Origin: Brevibacillus_F sp035644815 | GTDB lineage: Bacteria; Bacillota; Bacilli; Brevibacillales; Brevibacillaceae | Direction of reading: 5' to 3' | Assembly: GCA_035644815.1 (NCBI GenBank) | Contig: DASQNU010000047.1 | Span: 1-64,000 of the forward strand | Length of the DNA: 64,000 nucleotides | In this document: one piece after another, positions 52,643 through 60,633 of the stretch | How positions within the stretch are numbered: position 1 is the stretch's first letter | Layout: each line of letters opens with the position of its first letter | Made by a program: the position numbers and the translations under genes | The notes under the pieces: generated by a model | Databases searched by the model: none | What the model was told of the DNA's origin: nothing | Seen by the model: the letters and a program-made list of their open reading frames with translations, nothing else

Positions 52643-53257
52643 TCAAATCGCAAAGCGCTGTTTCAAGTGCTCATAGGCAGCAGGCGTATCGATATCGAGC
52701 AGGATGCCTTCATCCTCGACGGGGAGTACATATCGATGCTCCATCGAACGAAGAATCGGCTTCATCCCCTGATCGCCCTGTAATCCGGCATAGGACTCTT
52801 TTTGCAGGTTGCCAAGGTAAACGGGATGACCGGGCGTTCCCCGATAGCTCGGCTGAACGGCAAATGGCTCGGTAATGGTTGTCAACAAGCGCTTTCCTTC
52901 TATCCCGATGTATCGAATCGTTTCATCCTTCAGCAAGGGCAGATCCCCCAGAAAGATAGCTGCAGCTCTGTGAGACTGCAAACCATGATCCAGTGCACAG
53001 GCAACCGAAGAGGACTGACCTGTGGGGTACGCTTCATTAACAAGCCAGCTAAAACGAGAATCTTCAATCGTGATTCGCATCTGGATCTGCTGTGCTTCAT
53101 GACCAATCACAGCGTACACATGGTCAAACTCATGCCGCAAAAGTTGACGGATCAGATGCTCCAGCATGGATCGGCCCTGCCATTCCAGCAGTTGTTTGCT
53201 TTGGCCCATCCGAGTTGACAGGCCCGCTGCAAGGATACATGCACTAACTTGCTTCAT
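52643..53257 (-). CDS. MocA-like molybdenum cofactor cytidylyltransferase
   Basis: This 204-residue nucleotidyltransferase has the N-terminal loop ILAAGLSTRMGQSKQLLEWQG (LAAGxSxRMGxxKxL), Mg-binding FLGDLPLLKD and a MocA-type end. It is expected to load CTP (or GTP) on molybdopterin, making the dinucleotide cofactor used by xanthine dehydrogenase-type enzymes. It overlaps xdhC by 4 bp and lies between xdhC and pxpB. Confidence 0.85.
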   Translation of the reverse strand: MKQVSACILAAGLSTRMGQSKQLLEWQGRSMLEHLIRQLLRHEFDHVYAVIGHEAQQIQMRITIEDSRFSWLVNEAYPTGQSSSVACALDHGLQSHRAAAIFLGDLPLLKDETIRYIGIEGKRLLTTITEPFAVQPSYRGTPGHPVYLGNLQKESYAGLQGDQGMKPILRSMEHRYVLPVEDEGILLDIDTPAAYEHLKQRFAI

Positions 53258-54423
53258 AAGCTTTGGCTCCGCAGCGGAAAAGACGTTGTCGCAGAGAAAG
53301 CATGGTGAATGTGACCGGTTTCCCGCAAAAGTCCGCCTTTATGACCGTTGCGGACAGCGAGCACCTCCGTAATGATACTGAATGCGATCTCCTCCGCCGT
53401 TTCCGCCCCAATATCCAGTCCAACCGGATTGTGCAGATAAGCCAGCCGCTCCGCTTTCCAGACATGACCAGCTGTCTCTAGTGCACGCAAAAGACGCTCA
53501 CAGCGTTTGCGCGGACCCAGCATGCCGATATAGCTGCTGCTTGAAGACAATGCATGGGCTAACGCTGCCCGATCGCGTTCCAGATGATGATTCATGATGA
53601 CGATATAGGTCCGGGAATGAATCGGGATCTCATCAGCTGCCAGGCATGGATCGAGCAAGAGTATGTTTGCCCCCGGAAACCGCTCTGCCGTGTTATAAGC
53701 AGGACGAGGGTCGACGACGGTGACAGAGAATCCGAGTTGGCTGCCCATTTTGGCCAATGGCAACGCATCGTGTCCAGCACCAAAGATCATCAGCTCGATA
53801 GGCGGCATATACACATCCAGATACAACCGGGCACTGCTTCCGTCTGATCGCTCTACTGCATGTGTACCTGCTTTGGCTTGTTGCTGGGCAAGCAGCTCAC
53901 GCCCCAGTTCCAGAGCCATACGATTCCAAGCTCTTTCCCCGACATTTCCTATAGGAAGACCGTTTTCTGGAATGAACATCCTTCCCTGCTGATACGTTTC
54001 CTTTTTTCCATGGCCATCATCGAGCAAAGTGGCGAGAACCGCTGGACGTCCTTCCTCAATTGCTTCGAGCCATTGAAAAAAAGCAGGATCTTCCTCCCGA
54101 TGTATCGGGATCGGCTCGATCGCAATTTCTACCGTCCCCGGACATCCCAGACCGAGTCCCCAGACCAACTCCTCATCCATCACGTATGGCTTGACGATTG
54201 CCTTTCCCGTCTCCATCACTTGCAAGGCTGTTTCCGTGACATCAGCTTCCAGACATCCCCCGGAAATCGTCCCGATCGTCCCCCCCGTCTCGCTGATCCA
54301 CATCTTGGCTCCTTCCCGCCGATAGGCAGAGCCGACCACAGCTACCACCGTAGCTAGCGCGGACCTTTTCCTTGCAGCCTGACTGGATTTGATTGCTTCC
54401 ACAATTTCACGCAGTTCCTGCAT
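53254..54423 (-). CDS. xdhC: XdhC-family molybdenum cofactor insertion chaperone
   Basis: The 389-residue protein has an N-terminal XdhC/CoxI domain (about 10-80: ATVVAVVGSAYRREGAKMWISETG, GTISGGCLEADV, GLGLGCPG). The C-terminal Rossmann XdhC_C domain has LMIFGAGHDALPLAKMG, then YIVIMNHHLERDRAALAHAL, PRKRCERLLRALE and LHNPVGLDIGAETAEEIAFSI. XdhC binds the mature sulfurated cofactor and inserts it in the enzyme. It follows coxM and overlaps mocA. Confidence 0.93.
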   Translation of the reverse strand: MQELREIVEAIKSSQAARKRSALATVVAVVGSAYRREGAKMWISETGGTIGTISGGCLEADVTETALQVMETGKAIVKPYVMDEELVWGLGLGCPGTVEIAIEPIPIHREEDPAFFQWLEAIEEGRPAVLATLLDDGHGKKETYQQGRMFIPENGLPIGNVGERAWNRMALELGRELLAQQQAKAGTHAVERSDGSSARLYLDVYMPPIELMIFGAGHDALPLAKMGSQLGFSVTVVDPRPAYNTAERFPGANILLLDPCLAADEIPIHSRTYIVIMNHHLERDRAALAHALSSSSSYIGMLGPRKRCERLLRALETAGHVWKAERLAYLHNPVGLDIGAETAEEIAFSIITEVLAVRNGHKGGLLRETGHIHHAFSATTSFPLRSQSL

Positions 54424-54516
54424 CGTTTCACCGCCTTGGGCTGTGATGTGTAAAAGGAAGGAAAAGACCCATCCTCTCTTCCCCAGAATGGGTCAAGGAA
54501 AAGTAGTATTGTAACG

Positions 54517-55374
54517 TCAGAGCAGCAGGTCTCTCAGCGCTCGTTCGGCATAGATACTACACAGATGGCGGCGATACTCCTCAGAGGCAAAATGATCGCT
54601 GCCAATATCCCCGTCATCCGCTGCGAGGAGTGCCGCTTCCCTGAGCAATTCCTCTGTCGGCAGCTGTCCCTGCAGCTTCTGCTCGACTGCGGTACACCGG
54701 TAGGCAACATCTGCGGCGCCATTAATCGCGATGCGGATGAATTCAACCGCACCGTCGGGATCTTTCGCAGCGATGGCACATACCCCTACCACTGCATAGC
54801 CGGAGGCCGGATGTGCATATTTCAGGTAGGTGCTCTTCGCATGAGACGGTGGAATCAGAAACGAGACGGAGGTCAAAAGACTCGTCTCCGGCAAAGCGGT
54901 CACCAAAGGCCCAAGAAAGAAACCGTCCACGGGTACCAGCTCCGCACCGCTCTCTCCCTGTACTTCTAGCATCGCTTCCAAAGCCAGCGCGACAGCGGGC
55001 AGATCAGCTGCCGGATCCGCGTGGGCCAGATTGCCTCCGATCGTTCCGCGATTGCGAACCTGCATATCTCCGATTTGCCCCGCTGCCTTGGCCAGCACAG
55101 GAATATGCTCCTGCACCAGCGGATCGCTGTGCACTTCACGATGGGTGGTCAACGCCCCGATGACCAAGCGATTCTCTGCCTTACGCACACCACGCAGCTC
55201 AGAAAGATGACCGATATCGATCAGTGTGCCGGGGGTGGTCAACCGAAACTTCATCAACGGGATCAGGCTGTGTCCTCCGGCAAGCAGCTTGCCTTCCCCG
55301 TTGCTCTCCCCCAGCAGGCGGATTGCCTCGTCAATCGACTCTGCCCGTACATAAGAAAAGTGATTCGGGATCAT
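54517..55374 (-). CDS. Molybdenum hydroxylase FAD-binding subunit (CoxM-type)
   Basis: The 285-residue FAD protein has YVRAESIDEAIRLLGESNGEGKLLAGGHSLIPLMKFR (FAD pyrophosphate loop), the second FAD motif IGDMQVRNRGTIGGNLAHADPAADLPAVALALEA, and a CO-dehydrogenase flavoprotein C-terminal domain. It takes electrons from the iron-sulfur subunit. The start ATG overlaps the coxL stop by 4 bp. In the family it is named CoxM, XdhB or NdhF depending on substrate, which is unknown here. Confidence 0.92.
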   Translation of the reverse strand: MIPNHFSYVRAESIDEAIRLLGESNGEGKLLAGGHSLIPLMKFRLTTPGTLIDIGHLSELRGVRKAENRLVIGALTTHREVHSDPLVQEHIPVLAKAAGQIGDMQVRNRGTIGGNLAHADPAADLPAVALALEAMLEVQGESGAELVPVDGFFLGPLVTALPETSLLTSVSFLIPPSHAKSTYLKYAHPASGYAVVGVCAIAAKDPDGAVEFIRIAINGAADVAYRCTAVEQKLQGQLPTEELLREAALLAADDGDIGSDHFASEEYRRHLCSIYAERALRDLLL

Positions 55375-57719
55375 TCCTTCTCCCTCCCGTTTTGAATAGC
55401 GCGCCACACCTTTTCCGGAGTGAGCGGCATATCGAGATTTTGTACACCATACGGTTTCAAGGCGTCCATGACCGCATTGACGACCGCTGGAGGCGCTGCC
55501 GTCGTCCCGGTTTCGCCCACACCCTTTGCCCCCAAAGGGTTAACAGGAGATAGCGTCTCGGTAAAGGCCGATTCGATCATGGGGAAAAACCGGGCTTTTG
55601 GCATGGTATAGTCCATGAACGTACCCGAGAGCAGCTGGCCGTTATCGTCATAGACTGCTGCCTCCCACAGCGCTTGCCCGACACCTTGGGCAATGCCGCC
55701 ATGCACCTGTCCTTCCGCCAGCAGCGGATTGATGACCCGCCCCACATCATCGACAGCGATATACCGCATCAGAAAGACTTCTCCCGTCTTGGGATCCACT
55801 TCAACCACACAAATATGGGTGCCAAACGGATAAACAAAGTTGGCTGGGTCAAAGAACGACTGCCCTTCCAGCGATGGCTCCACACCCGGCGGCAAATTCC
55901 AGGCAAAGTTGGCCGACTTCGCGATTTCCTGGAAGGTTCGCCGTCTGTCCGGGGCTCCTTTGACCTGAAAGATTCCAGCCGTAAATTCAAGCTCTTCCAC
56001 GGTTGTCTCCAGCTCATGAGCAGCGATTTTCTTCGCTTTTTCCACGACTCGATCCGCCGCGATGGAAACGGCTGCTCCTCCCACGGCTGTGGCGCGCGAA
56101 CCATACGTCCCCCAGCCCATCGACACGCTTTGGGTATCGCTGTGCACAAGCTCAATGTCTTCGATGGGAATGCCGAGCTTTTCGGCAACGACTTGGGAAA
56201 AAGAGGTCGCCGTCCCTTGCCCGTGCGGAGAGGTGCCTGTAAAGACCGTTACTTTTCCACTCGGGTGGACTCGCACGGTACTGTTCTCCCAGACTCCTCC
56301 CTGAAACCCGATCGCGCCCGCAACTGCTGAAGGACCAAACCCGCACAACTCCACATAGGTGGAAAAGCCGATGCCCAGCAGTCTGCCCTGTGATCGCAAC
56401 GCTTCCTGTTCTTCACGGAGTGCTTGGTAATCTAACATTTCCAATGCCTTGTCTAAGGTCAGATGGTAATCGCCGCTGTCATAGGTGACCCCCATGGCGT
56501 TTCCGTAGGGGAATGCTTCTTTTGGTACAAAGTTGATCCGCCTGACTTCTACGGGGTCCATCCCGATCTTGCCTGCAAACAGGTCGATGGCCCGCTCGAT
56601 CTGATAGGTCGCTTCCGGCTTGCCTGCCCCGCGATAGGCATCCGTTGGTGTGGTGTTCGTATACACGCCATAGGTGACAACAGCAGCCTGCGGAATCTTG
56701 TAAGCCCCCGTGACCATCAAGCCAAAATCGATCGTCGGACAGCCAGCACCGAAAGTGGATAAGTATGCTCCCAGATTGGCGGTATTTTTCACGCGGAGCG
56801 CCGTCAGTGTCCCGTCTGCTTTTCCCGCCAGCTCCACCTCAATCACTTCGTCACGTCCATGGGTCGTGGCTTGAAAATGCTCTTTGCGCTCCTCCACCCA
56901 TTTCACCGGACATTTCAATTCACGGGCTGCGCAGGCCACCACTGCTTCTTCCGAATAGGTAGCGATTTTGGAGCCGAAGCCTCCCCCCACATCCGGCGCA
57001 ATGATGCGCAGCTTCGATTCCGAGATCCCGAGCACTTCCGCATAGATCATCCGGTGGATATGCGGATTTTGCGAGGTGCACCAGATGGTCATTTCACCGC
57101 CGCCCGGATTGTACTGTGCCACCGCGGCGCGCGTTTCCAACGGATTCGGCACGACCCGCTGGTTATAGAAGCGTTCTTTGATCACGACTTCCGCCTGCTC
57201 GAAGACCTCATCCGGCACTTCGCCTGCTTTCCACAGGAGCGCTAGGTTGCCCGGGACATCGTCAAACAGCTGCGGTGCGCCCTCCTGCATGGCCTGCTCC
57301 TGCTGGACGGCTGCGGGAAGAACCTCGTAGTCCACCTCGATCAACTCAAGCGCATCCTTGGCTACATATCTGTCTTTTGCCACGACAAATGCGATGGTCT
57401 CACCGACATAGCGGACTTTGTCTGCCGCCAAGGCCGGCCGATCCTTCGGTTTCAAATCACAGCCCGGCAAGAACCACATGGCGGGAACAGCTTTCATCTT
57501 ATCCGCCAGATCTGCTGCTGTGAAAACAGCCGCGACTCCCGGCAATGCACGGGCTTTGGTCGCATCGATCCGCTTTACCAAGGCATGGGCATGAGGACTG
57601 CGTAAAAACGTGCCGTACAGCATTCCCGGCAGCTTGATATCATCGGTAAAGTAGCCGTTGCCGGTGATGAGCCGCGGATCTTCCTTGCGCTTTACAGGAC
57701 TTCCAATCATCCCTGCCAT
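55371..57719 (-). CDS. Molybdenum hydroxylase large (molybdopterin) subunit, CoxL/XdhA-type
   Basis: The 782-residue protein has an N-terminal a/b-hammerhead (about 15-130) and a long molybdopterin domain. VGGGFGSKIATYSEEAVV (243-260), TPTDAYRGAGKPEATYQ (about 357-373) and GQGTATSFSQVVAEKL are family blocks, and GAKGVGETGT carries the catalytic Glu736. The loop AYRGAGK puts it in the form-II/aldehyde and xanthine oxidase group. It lacks the AYxCSFR of true CO dehydrogenase, so it is unlikely to oxidise CO. It forms an L2M2S2 enzyme with the neighbouring subunits. Substrate unknown; likely an N-heterocycle or aldehyde. Confidence 0.93.
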   Translation of the reverse strand: MAGMIGSPVKRKEDPRLITGNGYFTDDIKLPGMLYGTFLRSPHAHALVKRIDATKARALPGVAAVFTAADLADKMKAVPAMWFLPGCDLKPKDRPALAADKVRYVGETIAFVVAKDRYVAKDALELIEVDYEVLPAAVQQEQAMQEGAPQLFDDVPGNLALLWKAGEVPDEVFEQAEVVIKERFYNQRVVPNPLETRAAVAQYNPGGGEMTIWCTSQNPHIHRMIYAEVLGISESKLRIIAPDVGGGFGSKIATYSEEAVVACAARELKCPVKWVEERKEHFQATTHGRDEVIEVELAGKADGTLTALRVKNTANLGAYLSTFGAGCPTIDFGLMVTGAYKIPQAAVVTYGVYTNTTPTDAYRGAGKPEATYQIERAIDLFAGKIGMDPVEVRRINFVPKEAFPYGNAMGVTYDSGDYHLTLDKALEMLDYQALREEQEALRSQGRLLGIGFSTYVELCGFGPSAVAGAIGFQGGVWENSTVRVHPSGKVTVFTGTSPHGQGTATSFSQVVAEKLGIPIEDIELVHSDTQSVSMGWGTYGSRATAVGGAAVSIAADRVVEKAKKIAAHELETTVEELEFTAGIFQVKGAPDRRRTFQEIAKSANFAWNLPPGVEPSLEGQSFFDPANFVYPFGTHICVVEVDPKTGEVFLMRYIAVDDVGRVINPLLAEGQVHGGIAQGVGQALWEAAVYDDNGQLLSGTFMDYTMPKARFFPMIESAFTETLSPVNPLGAKGVGETGTTAAPPAVVNAVMDALKPYGVQNLDMPLTPEKVWRAIQNGREKE

Positions 57720-57721
57720 CG

Positions 57722-58249
57722 TTACCGTCCCTCCCCGATTTGCAGTGCGTCGGCCGATTCCTGCTGTGCATCACCCTCAGCCATTAGCTGAGCCGCGTGC
57801 TTCACCGCCTCGACGATGAATTGGTAGCCCGTACAACGGCAAATCACTCCTTCCAGTGCATCCCGGATTTCTTCCTCGCTTGGATTCGGATTTTGCTGGA
57901 GCAGCCCAATCGACGCGATCATGACGCCGGGTGTGCAAAAGCCGCACTGCAATCCGTGCTTTTCCCAAAAGCTTTGCTGGATCGGATGCAGGTTGCCGAC
58001 CTCGCCCAGACCCTCGACCGTTGTCACCTGACAGTCAGCCGCCTGCACCGCTAGCATCGTACAGGATTTGACCGCCTCCCCATTCACCATCACCGTACAT
58101 GCTCCGCACTGACTGGTATCACATCCGATATGGGTACCGGTCAAATGTAGCGTTTCGCGCAAAAAATGAACGAGCAGCATGCGCGGCTCCACTTCTTCGC
58201 TGTATGCCTTGCCATTTACCGTTACCGAAACTTCCACCTTCGTCGACAT
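57722..58249 (-). CDS. Molybdenum hydroxylase iron-sulfur subunit (CoxS-type)
   Basis: The 175-residue protein has a plant-type [2Fe-2S] cluster (GTHIGCDTSQCGACTVMVNGE with a further Cys) and a C-terminal second cluster (HGLQCGFCTPGVMIAS; GVICRCTGYQFIVEAV). All eight Cys are present. It passes electrons between molybdopterin and FAD. A GTG two codons upstream is possible, but the ATG at 58249 follows GGAGGTGTGAGG. It follows coxG at 24 bp. Confidence 0.95.
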   Translation of the reverse strand: MSTKVEVSVTVNGKAYSEEVEPRMLLVHFLRETLHLTGTHIGCDTSQCGACTVMVNGEAVKSCTMLAVQAADCQVTTVEGLGEVGNLHPIQQSFWEKHGLQCGFCTPGVMIASIGLLQQNPNPSEEEIRDALEGVICRCTGYQFIVEAVKHAAQLMAEGDAQQESADALQIGEGR

Positions 58250-58273
58250 CCTCACACCTCCGCGTATCGAACT

Positions 58274-58726
58274 TTACTTTTTGGCGGCGATTTGCTTCAT
58301 TTCCGCTTCCGCCGACTTGAAAAATTGCCCGAGGACCAATTTGGCGACACCACCCATGACGCGCTGTCCGACTGAGGCCAGCACTCCCGTTACTACCACC
58401 TCCGTTCGGCAGCTGACGACGACACCCCGCTCCTCCTCTTTCAGGTGCATATGGGCTGTGGCGTCGATTTCTCCCGGCATCCCCTTTCCTTTCATCAGCA
58501 GGCGATAATACGACGGCTCTTCTTGACTGTCCATCCGCACCTGGCCGGTAAATAGCCCTTTCACGGGTCCTACACTCAGGCCCATCTCGACGTGGTACAC
58601 ATCATCCTCTGCGCGGACAAAAGATTTGCAGCCTGGAATCGATTTCTTCAGCACCTCCTCATCCTGAATCAGCTTCCAGACGACCTCTAGCGGGATGTCG
58701 AATACATGGGCGTACTCAATTTGCAC
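58274..58726 (-). CDS. CoxG-like SRPBCC protein, first gene of the sigma-54 operon
   Basis: The 150-residue START-fold protein has HVFDIPLEVVWKLIQDEEVL and IPGCKSFVRAEDDVYHVEMG, the CoxG/CutG pattern, and a hydrophobic C-terminal helix (VLASVGQRVMGGVAKLVLGQ, then FFKSAEAEMKQIA). CoxG in CO oxidisers helps anchor the hydroxylase to the membrane. The GTG start follows AAAGGAGAGAGTTAC; longer frames run into the upstream spacer. It is the first gene after the sigma-54 promoter. Confidence 0.85.
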   Translation of the reverse strand: MQIEYAHVFDIPLEVVWKLIQDEEVLKKSIPGCKSFVRAEDDVYHVEMGLSVGPVKGLFTGQVRMDSQEEPSYYRLLMKGKGMPGEIDATAHMHLKEEERGVVVSCRTEVVVTGVLASVGQRVMGGVAKLVLGQFFKSAEAEMKQIAAKK

Positions 58727-58802
58727 GTAACTCTCTCCTTTGCGATGAGGTGACGATGCGGAAAACCTTTGCGCAACGTTACTAATTGATATGCTTGTAT
58801 GA

Positions 58803-58818
58803 AGCAATTCTTGTGCCA
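58803..58818 (-). promoter_or_regulatory. Sigma-54 promoter of the coxG-to-pxpA operon
   Basis: On the minus strand TGGCACAAGAATTGCT contains the -24 GG and -12 GC ten bases apart, the exact sigma-54 geometry, with both hexamer halves near consensus. Transcription should start about 65 bp before coxG. The activator at 47859-49568 with its intact GAFTGA loop is the natural partner. Confidence 0.85.
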
Positions 58819-58861
58819 TGCCTTCCATGTTTATCTGACAAGAAAGGAAGCTTGCCCACCG

Positions 58862-58895
58862 TTGCAATTTTGAAAGGCCTCTTTCAATTTTGAAA
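58862..58895 (-). promoter_or_regulatory. Paired upstream activator sites
   Basis: Two related 14-mers, TTGCAATTTTGAAA (58862-58875) and TTTCAATTTTGAAA (58882-58895), are 20 bp apart start to start and 45-80 bp upstream of the sigma-54 promoter. This is a typical enhancer position and pairing for an activator dimer pair. The second is nearly palindromic. Confidence 0.7.
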
Positions 58896-58913
58896 CGAAA
58901 GGGAAATAAAAAA

Positions 58914-58935
58914 GGGCAGCCGCGATGGGCCACCC
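58914..58935 (-). terminator. Terminator after the peptide-binding protein gene
   Basis: On the minus strand GGGTGGCC and GGCTGCCC form a stem with wobble pairs, followed by TTTTTTATTT. It separates the opp genes from the sigma-54 operon. Confidence 0.75.
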
Positions 58936-58949
58936 TGATCAACTGCCAG

Positions 58950-60578
58950 CTATTCAACAGAAGCATATTCAAAAATCGTATGCCCGATAAAGTTTTTCAT
59001 TACCCCTTTTACATGCGGCTTCACCAGATAAGAATCCTGATAGAAATAGAGCGGAATCACCGACATTTCATCCATCAAGAGCTTCTCTGCCTTTGCATAG
59101 TTTTCCATCCGCTTGGCCTGATCCTGAATTTCCCGGTTTTCCTGCAGCAATCGATCGTACTCCTTATTGCTCCAGCGCGTATCATCAGCCGTATTCACGG
59201 TTTCAAACAACGTCAGGTTGGTCATCGGATCCAGGTAATCTCCTGTCCATCCGTCGCGGGCGATGCTAAAGTTGCCTGCTTCCAATTCGTCCCAGTACAC
59301 TTTCGATTCCAGCGTCGTAATGCTCACTTCAACCCCAAGGTTTTCTTTCCACATGCTTTGCAGCGCTTGGGCGATGTCTTTGTCACTTTGGCTGGCCATG
59401 GTCAAAAACTCAATTTCCGGCAGCCCCTTGCCATCTGGATATCCAGCCTCTGCCAAGAGCTTCTTCGCTTCCTCGACGTTTTCCTCAAACAGATTCCCGA
59501 CGACATCCCGATATTCCTTATCGGTCTGCACCCCATGCGGCATGCCGTACGGTACAAAGCCAAACGCTGGTTTTTCCGTGGATTGCATGACATTTTTCAC
59601 GATCTGCTCCCGATTAATTGAGATGCCAAATGCTTTTCTTACACGCGGATCATCAAACGGCTCACGGGTGGTATTGATATCGAAATAGTACGTCCCGATG
59701 CGAGCAGCAGAACTGTATTCCGGTGTATCCTTATATCTTGCCACCGATTCATTATTCATGTTGTCCGACACGTCGATCTCATTGTTGGCATAGGCGGCCA
59801 ATTCCGCTTCCGGCGCTTCGATGAACACGATTTCCAGCGTATCGAGCTGGACTTTATCCGCCCCCAGATAGTTCGGATTTTTCTTCAACACGTATTTTTG
59901 CTTGGGATGGATTTCTGCCAGCGTAAAGGGACCTGTCGACAAATATGTTTCTGGCGTTTTTGTCCAGTTTTCGTTTCCTTCTACGATATCCTTGCGCACT
60001 GGATAGTAGGAAGTCGCACAGAGCAGGTTGAGGAAATACGTGGTGGGATTCTCCAGCGTTACCTCCAGGGTCAGGTCATCCACGGCTTTTACCCCGACTT
60101 CCTCGGCCTTTGCTTTTCCTTCGTTGTAGGCAAGGCCGTTTTTCAAGTAATACAGGTCAAAAGCAGCCCCAGACGCCACATCTTTGTTCAATACGCGCTT
60201 CCACGAATATTCAAAGTCATGGGCAGTGACGGGCTTACCATCGCTCCACTTGGCATTCGGGTCGAGTTTGAACGTATATTTGGTGCCCGTCTCATCGAGG
60301 ATCGTCTCTTTCGCCAGTGCAGGGACAGGTTTTCCGCTCGCGTCAATTTTGTAGAGTCCGCGAAATAGGTTCTGCAGGACGATCGATGAACGGGAATATA
60401 CGTTCAATGTAGGATCCAGCGTCTCTGGTTCGGATGGCAACGCATACACAATCTTTTTCTCTTTTGGCGCTGCAGGAGGTGATTCGGCGCTGTTCTCCGT
60501 CGTCGGAGTCGAGCTACATCCGGCAATCAGTGCGGCACCCAATGTGAGCTTCATAAACAGGCCCCATAGTTTTTTCAT
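58950..60578 (-). CDS. oppA: Peptide ABC transporter substrate-binding lipoprotein (OppA/DppE-type)
   Basis: The 542-residue protein has a lipoprotein signal MKKLWGLFMKLTLGAALIAGC (lipobox IAGC). The SBP_bac_5 domain shows LPSEPETLDPTLNVYSRSSI, AKWSDGKPVTAHDFEYSWKR, TGPFTLAEIHPKQKYVLKKN and NFSIARDGWTGDYLDPMTNL. It binds peptides for the OppBCDF channel encoded upstream on the same strand. It follows oppF by 55 bp. Preference may be for small peptides or opine/pyroglutamyl compounds given the neighbours, but this is a guess. Confidence 0.94.
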   Translation of the reverse strand: MKKLWGLFMKLTLGAALIAGCSSTPTTENSAESPPAAPKEKKIVYALPSEPETLDPTLNVYSRSSIVLQNLFRGLYKIDASGKPVPALAKETILDETGTKYTFKLDPNAKWSDGKPVTAHDFEYSWKRVLNKDVASGAAFDLYYLKNGLAYNEGKAKAEEVGVKAVDDLTLEVTLENPTTYFLNLLCATSYYPVRKDIVEGNENWTKTPETYLSTGPFTLAEIHPKQKYVLKKNPNYLGADKVQLDTLEIVFIEAPEAELAAYANNEIDVSDNMNNESVARYKDTPEYSSAARIGTYYFDINTTREPFDDPRVRKAFGISINREQIVKNVMQSTEKPAFGFVPYGMPHGVQTDKEYRDVVGNLFEENVEEAKKLLAEAGYPDGKGLPEIEFLTMASQSDKDIAQALQSMWKENLGVEVSITTLESKVYWDELEAGNFSIARDGWTGDYLDPMTNLTLFETVNTADDTRWSNKEYDRLLQENREIQDQAKRMENYAKAEKLLMDEMSVIPLYFYQDSYLVKPHVKGVMKNFIGHTIFEYASVE

Positions 60579-60633
60579 GTTCTTCCCCCTTTTACCTGTG
60601 TATGTATGAAAAACTGCCTGTGAAAGACAGCAT

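Noticed and set aside
55371..57719. Calling the large hydroxylase subunit a CO dehydrogenase
   Set aside because: The active-site loop is AYRGAGK rather than AYxCSFR.
58727..58972. Longer start for the CoxG gene
   Set aside because: The extra residues run through the promoter, repeats and terminator; the GTG at 58726 has the ribosome site.
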